A stretch of 64,000 nt of DNA from Dyella acidisoli. Lineage in GTDB: Bacteria > Pseudomonadota > Gammaproteobacteria > Xanthomonadales > Rhodanobacteraceae. The DNA lies in assembly GCF_030160295.1 (NCBI RefSeq), contig NZ_BSOB01000046.1, positions 124,001 to 188,000 on the forward strand. The letters run 5' to 3'. This document shows, piece by piece, positions 35,414 through 43,182 of the stretch (position 1 is its first letter; every line of letters begins with the position of its first letter). The notes under the pieces are model-generated. The model saw only the letters and a list, made by a program, of their open reading frames with translations. It had not been told where the DNA came from and made no database searches. The position numbers were made by a program, and so were the translations under genes.

Positions 35414-35971
35414 TCATAGGCCTGCGCGGGCGAAGTCCATGCCCGTGATGCCATGCTCTTTGATCTGTTGTTCGAGCAGAGCCTTGCCGCCGTCATTGAC
35501 GTAAATACGGCCGGTCACGGTCAAAGGGTCTTTGAACACGGCAGGTTCGGAAGGAACGGCCGACGTATTGAAGACCTCATCCTGGATAGCGCCTGACGCG
35601 CGTCTCTTGCTTCGCTTAGGATCAATACAGGACACCACATTGGTGACGTTGTAGTAATACTCCGTTTCCCCTTCAACGTCGATTTCAAGCAGTTGCCCAA
35701 ATCGCGACAGAAAGCCCCCTAAAGCGTCCCGGGCTTTTTGATTAAGCACCAAGACACCGAACAAGAACGGGGTCAGGTCGGTTCGCGGCTTGGGTGTCTT
35801 GCGTCTTGAGTCACCTTTGTCCCGAACCAGGCGCATTGGTTCATTCCAGACGACGGGTTTGCCCTCTCCACCGAGCTGCATTAACAGGTCGGCGTCGCCC
35901 TCCGCTTCGGGAGGCAACACTATGGTTTCAACCTTGTTGATAAGGTCATTAGTGATTAGCCAAACGGTCAC
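35414..35971 (-). CDS. Imm11-family immunity protein
   Basis: 185 aa. A central FLFGVLVLNQKARDALGGFL, GQLLEIDVEGETEYYYNVTN and CIDPKRSKR order matches the DUF1629/Imm11 family of polymorphic-toxin immunity proteins. It starts inside the last codons of the nuclease gene (4-bp ATGA overlap), as toxin-immunity pairs usually do. It should bind the AHH nuclease and protect its producer. A broken relative lies at 1040-1635, so the locus may have had several toxin-immunity pairs. Confidence 0.8.
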   Translation of the reverse strand: MTVWLITNDLINKVETIVLPPEAEGDADLLMQLGGEGKPVVWNEPMRLVRDKGDSRRKTPKPRTDLTPFLFGVLVLNQKARDALGGFLSRFGQLLEIDVEGETEYYYNVTNVVSCIDPKRSKRRASGAIQDEVFNTSAVPSEPAVFKDPLTVTGRIYVNDGGKALLEQQIKEHGITGMDFARAGL

Positions 35972-36723
35972 GGCCTATCGTCCTTACGATAAGGGAAGGT
36001 TCCAAAAACGAGGTCTTGCTTGATGTCGCGAAGCTTCCCGCGCCCGGCATCGCTATCGCTGGGAGATGCCTGACGGAGCTCATTGAAAACGGCAAGGTGA
36101 TACACAGCGGTATGCACGACTGAATGCCTGGTGGCGCTTTTAAGGCGGCGATCGATGACTGCCACCTTTTTGTTGCGGGGAAGGAAAACGCCGTTATCGA
36201 CATCGTCGATACCAATGCCCCATCCATAAAGGCGTATACGGGATGGGGCGGCGCCCTTGGCACGTGCAGACACAATGTGATGCGCGTCGACCTGGCCTCG
36301 CGGTTTGACTTGTCCCGCCGCAATCATATTTTTGCCGAGAACATCAGAATGGCTGAAATTCTTGCGTTTTGCATCGGCTTCCAAACTTTTCTTCGATACA
36401 GGCAAGGTCTTGCCTTTATCGTCGTATTGAACCTTCTCGACGGGTTCCAATTCCTCGACCGCTGCGTAGAACCTCGGGTGCGCGATCTGGTCTGCCTGGA
36501 ATGTTGTTTGAGCCGATGATGGCAGCACCATGCCGTTCTTTTGGCAAACCACCATTTTGACTTTGGTAAGCCAAATCGTGTGGACAAGTGCATAGGGATT
36601 TACGCGCTCTTGCCCAGCTCCGCCACCGTGGTACATCGTTGCAACGACGTACAAATCCGTCAGACCTGCATATTGCTGCTTGAACGGATTGACTCGTTCT
36701 GTCGAACCAAGTGCACTTGCCAT
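35968..36723 (-). CDS. AHH-family nuclease toxin
   Basis: 251 aa from the ATG at 36723, which has GGAGGGAG 2 nt upstream; the longer frame to 36828 is unlikely. The N-terminal 140 aa carry no known delivery domain. The C-terminal part has the AHH signature of HNH/EndoVII-type nucleases: VDAHHIVSA (His148/149), WGIGIDDVDNGVFLPRN, and RHSVVHTAVYHLAVF. Such nucleases cut DNA or RNA and are delivered by type VI or other export systems. It is paired with the Imm11-type gene. No secretion genes are in the window, so delivery is unknown. Confidence 0.85.
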   Translation of the reverse strand: MASALGSTERVNPFKQQYAGLTDLYVVATMYHGGGAGQERVNPYALVHTIWLTKVKMVVCQKNGMVLPSSAQTTFQADQIAHPRFYAAVEELEPVEKVQYDDKGKTLPVSKKSLEADAKRKNFSHSDVLGKNMIAAGQVKPRGQVDAHHIVSARAKGAAPSRIRLYGWGIGIDDVDNGVFLPRNKKVAVIDRRLKSATRHSVVHTAVYHLAVFNELRQASPSDSDAGRGKLRDIKQDLVFGTFPYRKDDRP

Positions 36724-36832
36724 ATCTCCCTCCGTTGGACGGCCAATGTTTCCGCATAAGGCAGCGGCACGAGCCGGGTCGCGTTGAACCGATACATGAG
36801 AAGTCGGGCAAGCATACTGAAAATGCACAAAT

Positions 36833-36848
36833 GGAGGTAACTACCTCC
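36833..36848. repeat. GGAGGTA palindrome (family copy F)
   Basis: GGAGGTA AC TACCTCC, the shortest member, about 110 bp upstream of the nuclease start. A related half-copy (GGAGGACTTAACTACCGCC) sits at about 36932-36950, before the protease gene. Confidence 0.65.
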
Positions 36849-37034
36849 GTCACGGTTATGAAGCACATGGGATTTTGCATTCGCATGACGGGACGCAAGA
36901 AGTATGACAAACACCCTTGCGGTAAACGGGAGGACTTAACTACCGCCAGCCCCTAATGGCCGAAGCGCCACCCTTTTCCGTACGCGGTTTTCTGTACTAC
37001 ATTTTTCAATACCTTTCGCCTGGATCTTCGCGCC

Positions 37035-37649
37035 ATGAGCACGCTAACGGATTGCCGGGTCAAGAGCTGGAATCAGACCACCCAGATTATCGATGCCGCC
37101 TTTCCCCACGCCCTGGATCTAAAGGGTGGGGTCTGCTACGGCAGCTGTGTCGAATGGCTCAAGCGACTCCGACAGGTTCCCCATGAGAGCCCGGACCATC
37201 GGATGGCCTACGTGTCTTCGCAAGCAAAGCTGATCGGCGGCCGGCAGCGTCTTTACGAGTCGGCTCAACGGGATGTAAAGGCCAGAACCGACGACTTCAC
37301 CGCAGCCGTCCATTTCCAGGTCATGAATCGACTGATCCAGATCGGTAAATTCGGCATGAGCATCGAATTCGTCGACGGCGGCGCGGAATTCACCCAGCTT
37401 GCCGACGCCTTGCCTGCGATGCGGAACGGCAACATGCCCTACGCGATGATCAACATATCCACGTTGAGTGGCGGGCACGCGATTTGTGCGCAGAACGCCG
37501 ATTCTATTCGTCTGTTCGATCCCAATTTCGGCGAGTTCGTCATCGGCGATGGCGACCTCGAAGCGTTTTTCGGTGATCTATCGTTGGCGAGCGCGCTCAC
37601 TGGCAACATGTACCTGTTTGTCAATGTGGCCCAGGTGAGCTTCGCTTGA
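37035..37649 (+). CDS. YopT-like (peptidase C58) cysteine protease domain protein
   Basis: 204 aa. Cys34 in KGGVCYGSCVEWL, His148 in STLSGGHAICAQ and Asp162 in RLFDPNFGEFVI give the Cys-His-Asp triad layout of YopT/AvrPphB-type proteases, including the small-residue-plus-Cys start of the first motif. Members are bacterial effectors that cleave host or target proteins. There is no signal peptide, export is unknown, and no immunity gene follows. It lies among toxin genes and palindromes, so an effector role is likely but unproven. Confidence 0.75.
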   Translation: MSTLTDCRVKSWNQTTQIIDAAFPHALDLKGGVCYGSCVEWLKRLRQVPHESPDHRMAYVSSQAKLIGGRQRLYESAQRDVKARTDDFTAAVHFQVMNRLIQIGKFGMSIEFVDGGAEFTQLADALPAMRNGNMPYAMINISTLSGGHAICAQNADSIRLFDPNFGEFVIGDGDLEAFFGDLSLASALTGNMYLFVNVAQVSFA

Positions 37650-37673
37650 CGGATACAAAACGATGCGCTGAAT

Positions 37674-37717
37674 CCGGGACAGAGGTAGTCAGCTCTATTT
37701 AACTACCTCCGTCCCGG
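37674..37717. repeat. CCGGGACAGAGGTAGT palindrome (family copy G)
   Basis: CCGGGACAGAGGTAGT / ACTACCTCCGTCCCGG, a 16-bp stem with one mismatch, 24 bp past the protease stop. It is the most complete member of the family. Confidence 0.75.
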
Positions 37718-37788
37718 TTGCCTTTGGGGTTGCACGAAGTACCCGGCTTGCCGAGGTACCAGAACAACTTGACCAAAGCGGATAAGAC

Positions 37789-37821
37789 TGAGGTGTTATA
37801 TGAGCTTAACTACCTCCGGCC
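37789..37821. repeat. GAGGTGTTA / TAACTACCTC palindrome cut by IS (family copy H)
   Basis: Palindrome ending in TAACTACCTCCGGCC at the left edge of the IS4-type element. The 9-bp target duplication is part of it. Confidence 0.65.
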
Positions 37822-39165
37822 CTGAGGTTTCCCCACGTTTTCATGTGGCAGCAAGGCTTGGTTGCAAGGTCTCGTAGGCGAGCGATCGTAGCCGTGCGAG
37901 ACATAGCCACCCAGGGTTGATGGGCCAGTCCCTAACAATCGCTTCGCGGCCTACCCGAATAATGGAATAGAGTCTTCGCATTGAGCGTGTAGGCGACAAC
38001 CAATGGGTGATCCCCGAGGCATCGCAAGCCAGACCCACAAGCCAGCTGGCGAATGACGCCATGGCATGGACCAGCAGCAGTATCTCGATGCGTGCGCTGC
38101 TGCGGGTAAGGCTATCTTCAAAGCCTTGTCCATAGCGATGGGACTTCAGATCGCGAAAGGACATTTCAATCTGCATACGCTTGGCATAGATATTCACCAA
38201 CTGCCTGGCATGAAGATTCAGTTCCGGCGAAGCGACAATCAGCCATGGCTCACGTTCGCGGGCCGCCGCCTGGCGACTGTTCTTCTGGCGTGAAATAAGC
38301 CCCAACCGATTGCAATCCTTGCGACCACGTGGTGCCTTGCCATAGACAGCCAACCGGCAGACCCATCGCGTCGCCCGTACGGTTTCCATCAAGCCCATGT
38401 CACGGGGCGTCGTGGTCGCCAGTGCGTAGAGGTCACGACAAGCTACCCACTGACTATCTTTATCGATGACCCCGACGGGTTTGACCAAAGTGCGATGCCG
38501 TAGTCGACCAACCCAGTGCCAGCCTAAGGATGAGACCGTTCGAAACCACGGGGTAAGGAAACCTGCATCGGTCACCAGAATCGGGCATACCTGCGGCGGA
38601 AGCAACGATCGCAAGGCATGCAGAAAGCGCTTATGGGCCTTAGGTGCTCCGAGCTCTTTACCCGGAAAAACCATGTCTAGAATCGGCAATGCGCGTCCAC
38701 CCACCGGTACTGCAGCTCGCAGCAGGCACCAGGATCGATCAGCCTTCAAGTCCGACCAGTCAATCACGATGAGAGGGTGTTTCGCTCGCAACAGCCATTG
38801 CGCCATATCGGCATAGATCTGAAATCGTTCTTGGTGGAGATGGCGGTTACTCAACAGTCGATCAAATGCTTTAAGTGGTGCTTTGACGCGTTCGGCACCG
38901 GGCCAAGAGCGTGCGACATCCATCAATGTCAGGCGCCGCCCTCGTAGCAGCGCTTCAACGGAACGCACTAATACATGGTTTCGCAACGCATGCATTGCAC
39001 CTAACGACCTGGACATACACTTCTGCAATACTCGACTCGCGCGCATGGGCGGCACTCTTTATTGTGCTTGGTCGCCTTGAAGAATGCGCCATGCGCGCAC
39101 TCTTATGCCACTCGGTACCGCCGTAAGTCGTTGATTGATCCACTAGAAACGTGGGGAAACCTCAG
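37822..39165 (-). mobile_element. Complete IS4-family insertion sequence, 1344 bp
   Basis: Both ends are visible: CTGAGGTTTCCCCACGTTT at 37822-37840 and its perfect inverted copy at 39147-39165. The 9-bp target duplication CCTCCGGCC flanks it at 37813-37821 and 39166-39174. One transposase gene fills it. The target is a GGAGGTAGTTAA-type palindrome. Intact ends and duplication suggest a recent event. Confidence 0.92.
37841..39046 (-). CDS. IS4-family transposase
   Basis: 401 aa from the ATG at 39046; a GTG three codons earlier is also possible. The DDE core is visible: Asp in IVIDWSDLKADR, Asp in LVTDAGFLTPWF, and the IS4-type Y-x2-R-x3-E-x6-K signature in YAKRMQIEMSFRDLK. The N terminus (VLVRSVEALLRGRRLTLMDV) has the usual helix-turn-helix. 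The frame is uninterrupted and the ends are intact, so the element could still be mobile. Confidence 0.93.
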   Translation of the reverse strand: MRASRVLQKCMSRSLGAMHALRNHVLVRSVEALLRGRRLTLMDVARSWPGAERVKAPLKAFDRLLSNRHLHQERFQIYADMAQWLLRAKHPLIVIDWSDLKADRSWCLLRAAVPVGGRALPILDMVFPGKELGAPKAHKRFLHALRSLLPPQVCPILVTDAGFLTPWFRTVSSLGWHWVGRLRHRTLVKPVGVIDKDSQWVACRDLYALATTTPRDMGLMETVRATRWVCRLAVYGKAPRGRKDCNRLGLISRQKNSRQAAAREREPWLIVASPELNLHARQLVNIYAKRMQIEMSFRDLKSHRYGQGFEDSLTRSSARIEILLLVHAMASFASWLVGLACDASGITHWLSPTRSMRRLYSIIRVGREAIVRDWPINPGWLCLARLRSLAYETLQPSLAAT

Positions 39166-39190
39166 CCTCCGGCCCCTTATCGGGGAGCAA

Positions 39191-39227
39191 ATAACGGTAC
39201 CTGGTACCGTTATTGGGTACCGTTATA
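39191..39227. repeat. ATAACGGTACC / GGTACCGTTAT palindrome plus third copy
   Basis: A perfect 11-bp inverted repeat with 1-nt spacer, followed 3 bp later by another GGTACCGTTAT. It lies between the IS element and the stop of the nuclease gene. It could be a terminator or a binding site. Confidence 0.65.
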
Positions 39228-39297
39228 CCTCCATGCAGCAACTCGATTGGTGGTGTTGCACTTGATTCTAGATACCACCGTCCTTTTTTCAGGACAC

Positions 39298-40023
39298 CTA
39301 ACGTGATATGGCAACTTCAGACATAAACTTCACAAGGTCACTAGCAACATCATAAAAAGATCGCCCAGCAATTGCGTTGCATAGTGTATTTACCCCAATT
39401 TCAAATTTTACACCACGCCTCGGATTAACGACGCACAATCTGTCAATATTGAATCGATGTCTAGAGTAATTCAAACATATATACGTAAATACCTGCCTCA
39501 AATCTTGAGATCGAAACCCACGATCCCCCCCTTTCAATTCGCACAATGCATCTCTTACTAGCAGATCGCCCTCGCCTTCTGAAACCATACCACACCCTGG
39601 AAAAAGCGGTGAAAATAGAAAATCCCCCTGCCCTCTTTCAGAGACAATAAAACGAAGAATCGACTTAGAAAGATCCACTACCTCATCGATCTCGTAACCA
39701 GCAATACTCGAAATATCTTTCACAGCACGCTTTTCGAGAGGTGCAATTTTCGCAATTGCCGAAATTTCAGCCTCCTTAACCAAATCCAAGTAAGAATACC
39801 TCTCAACCCCTATATCAAGCGCAGAATTCTGTGCCGCCATACGGGCAGTTATGAATGCCGCCTCGTTAATCAACGCCCTTCGATCGGGTGCCGAGTTGCT
39901 AGCAATTGCATAGTCGTAGCGCATCGGATTCAAGTTAACACGTCTTATAAACTGGTCTGCCATCGGCAGTAAATTCCGCCAATACGACGAAAAGCGTCTG
40001 GCAAACGTGCGTTCAGACATCAT
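39298..40023 (-). CDS. PD-(D/E)XK-type nuclease partner of reverse transcriptase
   Basis: 241 aa. Asp153 in EGEGDLLVRD and Glu162-x-Lys164 in ALCELKGGDR, with Gln173 in FRSQDLRQVF, reproduce the PD-(D/E)XK endonuclease site, followed by a helix and a LCVVNPRRG strand. The N-terminal 120 aa are helical and unrecognised. Its ATG overlaps the last codon of the reverse transcriptase gene, so the two are translationally coupled. A role as DNA-cleaving effector of an RT-based defence system is an inference. Confidence 0.75.
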   Translation of the reverse strand: MMSERTFARRFSSYWRNLLPMADQFIRRVNLNPMRYDYAIASNSAPDRRALINEAAFITARMAAQNSALDIGVERYSYLDLVKEAEISAIAKIAPLEKRAVKDISSIAGYEIDEVVDLSKSILRFIVSERGQGDFLFSPLFPGCGMVSEGEGDLLVRDALCELKGGDRGFRSQDLRQVFTYICLNYSRHRFNIDRLCVVNPRRGVKFEIGVNTLCNAIAGRSFYDVASDLVKFMSEVAISR

Positions 40024-41621
40024 AGAGGGAGCTCCGCGATAGATCTGCCCGCAACATTCTGGGATGCCCAGTCCCGAACAACCAACTCGAACGGCGTCAA
40101 TTCATCCTTTACGTGATTGCGCCAATGCCTTCCCTCATCTCCTAGCAAGTAATGGGAAACAATGAAAGCTCGACGCTCCCATACTCCCATAGAATGGAAG
40201 TAACTCTTTCGATCGGATATCCAGTAGCTTGCAAGCCACTTTGCCATTATCAGCAAAATATCTCGCCGTATTACTTCACTTGTTGACGAACGATAAAGCT
40301 GGGCAAGAATTGCCTCAAGTTCGTCACTACGTCGCAAAGCGATGACGCGCAGCGCATACGCGATATTAAGATCGATTTTTGACAAATGCGAATCTGATTT
40401 AATCAATCCGCCAAGAACTAGACCAACTTCTTCCTTTGTCTGATCATCAAGATCACTAAATGCCTCTCGAATAGCAAGCATGACGGCTCCAAACACTGGA
40501 GCGAGCGAGTCTAGGCTACGAAGCATAGACAGCACAGCATCACGCTTCTGAAGCGATGGGAGAAATTTGATTGCCTGAATTATCTTCCTTGTTGTTGGCC
40601 CATGAACCCGGCTCTTACGAAGCTCTTTAGTCAAGAGGCCATTGATGTCAAACCTTGCAATTTCGCTCCGGAGAATCTCATAGTCTTCTACAGCATTGGG
40701 CGAATAAGGATCAAATTGAAGAGATAGTCGAAGAAGTGAAGCGGAATCGGCTTGCTCAGCATCTTCATCTTCCAACTCAGAAGACGCCAAGAACTCTCTC
40801 GATGACATGATTCGAGTTTTCATCTTCTGAAGCGACAGACCCTCGTTGACCAACAGCTTTTCTGATATGTAGACAAGCGCTCGATAGGCATCCTCTTCAG
40901 TCTTTGCAAAAATGTGATAGTCGTCTGCAAAACGGCAAAAGCACAATCCATCAGAAACTAGCAACCTATCTGTTCGGTTCAAAACCAATTCTGACAACAG
41001 CCTCGACGCGGGCCCTCCCACAGGAAGACCATACGAAGCATTGTTCGAAAATTTCTGGAGTAAAGTCATTATTCGCTGGTGAATTCCACCACCAGAATTG
41101 AGCTGAAGAAGAGCATTGTCGAGCCGATGGTGATAAATACGAGAGTAGAAATCTGCAACATCACATACCAACACCCATTGAAACTGCTTTGCATGCTCTA
41201 TCGATTGGGCCTGAAAGCTCCGCCAACCATGTGCCGGGTCAAAAAGTGCGCCAGACTGAGCATCTGGCGCAAATCGATAGGAATGAACTATGCCGCGGTT
41301 GACATGTAATCTCGCCGCCTCGATAGAAGGCCCAAGCTCGATAACCATGGATAGAAGATACGCATTCCAGAGCGGATCAATTTGAGTAGCCCATCTGAAG
41401 CCTGTATATCCAACCGGCGCAAGAGCGCTTTGGTTCACCGGTGCATATCGACTCAAATGTTCGTCAAATGAATGATGCACTGCCTTTAATTGCTCTTGAA
41501 TTAAGTCAGGCCGATCTTCAAATATTCTGTTTTCAATGGGAAATGGAAAAACATCGGTGTCACCGAAGCGCGCAACATTTTTTACAGCCAAACGAAAGCT
41601 ATTTTCCACCCTATCCCCCAC
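40020..41621 (-). CDS. Reverse transcriptase of the defence-associated/UG type
   Basis: 533 aa. RT motifs are in order: RWATQIDPLWNAY, motif A VCDVADFYSRI (Asp154/Asp157), GLPVGGPASRLLSELVLNR (198-214), and the catalytic FADDYHIF (231-238) in place of YxDD. After the palm the last 270 aa are helical, as in Abi and 'unknown group' RTs whose C-terminal alpha-solenoid replaces the X/thumb domain. No maturase domain or group II intron RNA features are seen, and no retron msr/msd is evident. The PD-(D/E)XK partner follows directly. Low GC compared with its neighbours suggests transfer. Confidence 0.85.
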   Translation of the reverse strand: MGDRVENSFRLAVKNVARFGDTDVFPFPIENRIFEDRPDLIQEQLKAVHHSFDEHLSRYAPVNQSALAPVGYTGFRWATQIDPLWNAYLLSMVIELGPSIEAARLHVNRGIVHSYRFAPDAQSGALFDPAHGWRSFQAQSIEHAKQFQWVLVCDVADFYSRIYHHRLDNALLQLNSGGGIHQRIMTLLQKFSNNASYGLPVGGPASRLLSELVLNRTDRLLVSDGLCFCRFADDYHIFAKTEEDAYRALVYISEKLLVNEGLSLQKMKTRIMSSREFLASSELEDEDAEQADSASLLRLSLQFDPYSPNAVEDYEILRSEIARFDINGLLTKELRKSRVHGPTTRKIIQAIKFLPSLQKRDAVLSMLRSLDSLAPVFGAVMLAIREAFSDLDDQTKEEVGLVLGGLIKSDSHLSKIDLNIAYALRVIALRRSDELEAILAQLYRSSTSEVIRRDILLIMAKWLASYWISDRKSYFHSMGVWERRAFIVSHYLLGDEGRHWRNHVKDELTPFELVVRDWASQNVAGRSIAELPL

Positions 41622-41661
41622 TTAGTGTCATTCTCGAATAAAAAGCCCGGAATCCGTACCT

Positions 41662-41692
41662 GAGGTAGTTAACTTGGCTTAACCGCTTCCGT
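41662..41692. repeat. GAGGTAGTTAA palindrome (family copy I)
   Basis: GAGGTAGTTAA / TTAACCGCTTC with CTTGGC loop, between the reverse transcriptase start and the membrane protein stop. Family member with a mutated right arm. Confidence 0.65.
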
Positions 41693-41721
41693 CCCTGAAG
41701 TTTCTCTTTCCCATTCCGCAT

Positions 41722-42135
41722 TTACTTGACAAATATCGCCAAGATGCAAGCAACAGCGAGCCAGCCCGCTGCGACAATTGCAAGCATCTGTTTTGTGTAA
41801 AAGAAAAAGTGCCGCAAAGGGTTTTTAGGAAATTTAACCGTGGGCGAAGGGTTGTCCGCGTTTTTCAGCGCACGTGCCTTTTTGTACGCTCGATAGTCGA
41901 CAAAGTAGCCAACGAAGTATTGTAAAAGATCAAATGCGAGCGCGAGTAACGAAAGAAAGGCAATCGTCACCAACTCCCACTCCGAAATCTTTGCGAGCAG
42001 CGTTGGGGAATCCTTGCTTCCCGAAATAAATAGCCACGCAACAGCGAGCACGCCAAGCGCAACAGTCCGCACCTGCGTTGAAATTTGAGTGCTGAGCAAA
42101 TCGAGTCGCTGACTTGCTTCCTTTAAAGTCGCCAT
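41722..42135 (-). CDS. Small membrane protein upstream of the reverse transcriptase
   Basis: 137 aa from the ATG at 42135. The N-terminal coil (EASQRLDLLSTQISTQVR) is followed by three hydrophobic segments: TVALGVLAVAWLFI, LVTIAFLSLLALAFDLLQYF and MLAIVAAGWLAVACILAIF. I do not recognise a family. It is co-directional with the RT and nuclease genes, but a palindrome lies in the 100-bp gap, so operon membership is uncertain. Confidence 0.6.
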   Translation of the reverse strand: MATLKEASQRLDLLSTQISTQVRTVALGVLAVAWLFISGSKDSPTLLAKISEWELVTIAFLSLLALAFDLLQYFVGYFVDYRAYKKARALKNADNPSPTVKFPKNPLRHFFFYTKQMLAIVAAGWLAVACILAIFVK

Positions 42136-42259
42136 GAGATCAACTCTCTGTGAAGACCAACCTAGATATCTCACTGCCTTCCTCAGAACGAAATATTTGC
42201 AACTTCCTCTAGAGCGGGCAGTCCAACTTAAAAGTCAGCGCCGCCATCGTTCTCATTTA

Positions 42260-42586
42260 TTACCTACGAGCAGCCTTTTTCGCAGCGGCTTTCCGTGCCA
42301 TTTTTTTTGCCACGGCTTTGCGCATAGTCTTCTTTGCGGCCACCTTACGCGCTGACTTCTTTGCAGTTGCCTTTCTGGCTGCTTTCTTTGCACTAGCTTT
42401 GCGAGCCGCCTTCTTCGCCGAGACCTTTCGCGCGGCCTTCTTCGCTACCCTTCGTGGAATTTTCTTGGCAGCAGCCTTTTTCTTCCCAACTCGCTTCGCG
42501 GCGGCCTTCCTGCGGCGTACAGGTGTGGAAGTAATTAGCGGGCCATCCCAATCTTCATCGCCACCATCACTATCGATTGAACTCAT
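42260..42586 (-). CDS. Histone H1-like Lys/Ala-rich DNA-binding protein
   Basis: 108 aa from the ATG at 42586. After an acidic start (SIDSDGGDEDWDG) the rest is a degenerate repeat of KKAARK / AAKKx units, the hallmark of bacterial H1-like proteins such as Hc1/AlgP-type tails. It would bind DNA nonspecifically and affect chromosome compaction. The repeats at DNA level vary, so they are probably protein-driven. Its neighbours give no further clue. Confidence 0.8.
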   Translation of the reverse strand: MSSIDSDGGDEDWDGPLITSTPVRRRKAAAKRVGKKKAAAKKIPRRVAKKAARKVSAKKAARKASAKKAARKATAKKSARKVAAKKTMRKAVAKKMARKAAAKKAARR

Positions 42587-42632
42587 AACGCCTCTCCATG
42601 TATTCGAGCTCATTTAGGTTCAAAGATGGGAA

Positions 42633-42676
42633 ATGGGATCAGAGTGCTTTTTAGATAAAAGGCACTCTGATCCCAT
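42633..42676. repeat. ATGGGATCAGAGTGC palindrome
   Basis: A perfect 15-bp stem (ATGGGATCAGAGTGC / GCACTCTGATCCCAT) with 14-nt loop, related to the unit at 34963-35017. It overlaps the last codon of the small lipoprotein gene. Confidence 0.75.
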
Positions 42677-42795
42677 CATTCCCAACTAGCTTCTTTGCTC
42701 CGCAAACTCTCGCCGGAAGTGAGAGGTTTTGTCGAAATCCGCATACAGCCAATGAGCAGCGTGGCGATTGCCGCCACGACGATTAACCCTTTCAT
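42676..42795 (-). CDS. Small entericidin-like lipoprotein
   Basis: 39 aa from the ATG at 42795, which has GGGGAACA upstream. MKGLIVVAAIATLLIGCMRIS has a signal with lipobox LLIGC; the remaining 20 or so residues are polar. Its stop falls at the edge of a strong palindrome. It resembles small entericidin-type or other envelope lipoproteins, but is too short to place. Confidence 0.5.
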   Translation of the reverse strand: MKGLIVVAAIATLLIGCMRISTKPLTSGESLRSKEASWE

Positions 42796-43038
42796 TGTTC
42801 CCCTGCCCCTTTCCCCTAGAACCAGATTCCCGATGTAGATGCTAACAAGGCTGCGACACGGAAGTTGTAAAGGCGGCGTGACGAAAGGAGTCCGAGTAAG
42901 TAAGTGAACGGACATAGCTAACGAGCACGCAAATTGCTGACTAGCAAAACATGGCTTGCCCTGCCTAGAAGGAGGATCTTTGCTGGCTGACGGGCGATGA
43001 ATTGCGCTGCAAGTGATAAGAGGGTGAGAGCAAAATAG

Positions 43039-43065
43039 ATTCCCGCTTTTGCGGGAATGACGGCC
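43039..43065. repeat. REP-like palindrome (TTCCCGC type)
   Basis: GATTCCCGCTTTTGCGGGAATGACG hairpin, the GTCATTCCCGCGAAAGCG variant of the dispersed family. Confidence 0.75.
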
Positions 43066-43118
43066 ATTTCAGGCATTAACCAGAGTCTTGGCTAGATTGG
43101 GTTTTATGCTTCGCATGG

Positions 43119-43153
43119 CCCCTCACCCCGACCCTCTCCCCGGAGGGGAGAGG
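43119..43153. repeat. Dispersed CCTCACCCCGACCCTCTCCCC unit
   Basis: Contains the hairpin CTCTCCCC GGAG GGGAGAG. A second copy in reverse orientation lies at 59101-59141. Confidence 0.7.
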
Positions 43154-43182
43154 ATGTGGATGGTTTGAGGTGTCGCGCTGTT

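Larger units (their letters stand above)
42796..43182. other. Intergenic stretch with two repeat units
   Basis: Holds a REP-like hairpin (43039-43065) and a CCCTCACCCC-type unit (43119-43153). No gene was recognised. Confidence 0.5.

Noticed and set aside
39298-41621. Retron with ncRNA upstream of the reverse transcriptase
   Set aside because: No msr/msd-like inverted repeats are evident upstream of 41621, and the RT lacks the retron VTG-type motif that I could find.
759-41692. Integron attC cassette array made of the GGAGGTAGTTAA palindromes
   Set aside because: The copies lack the conserved 1R/1L core (RYYYAAC ... GTTRRRY), genes are in both directions, and no integrase gene is present.
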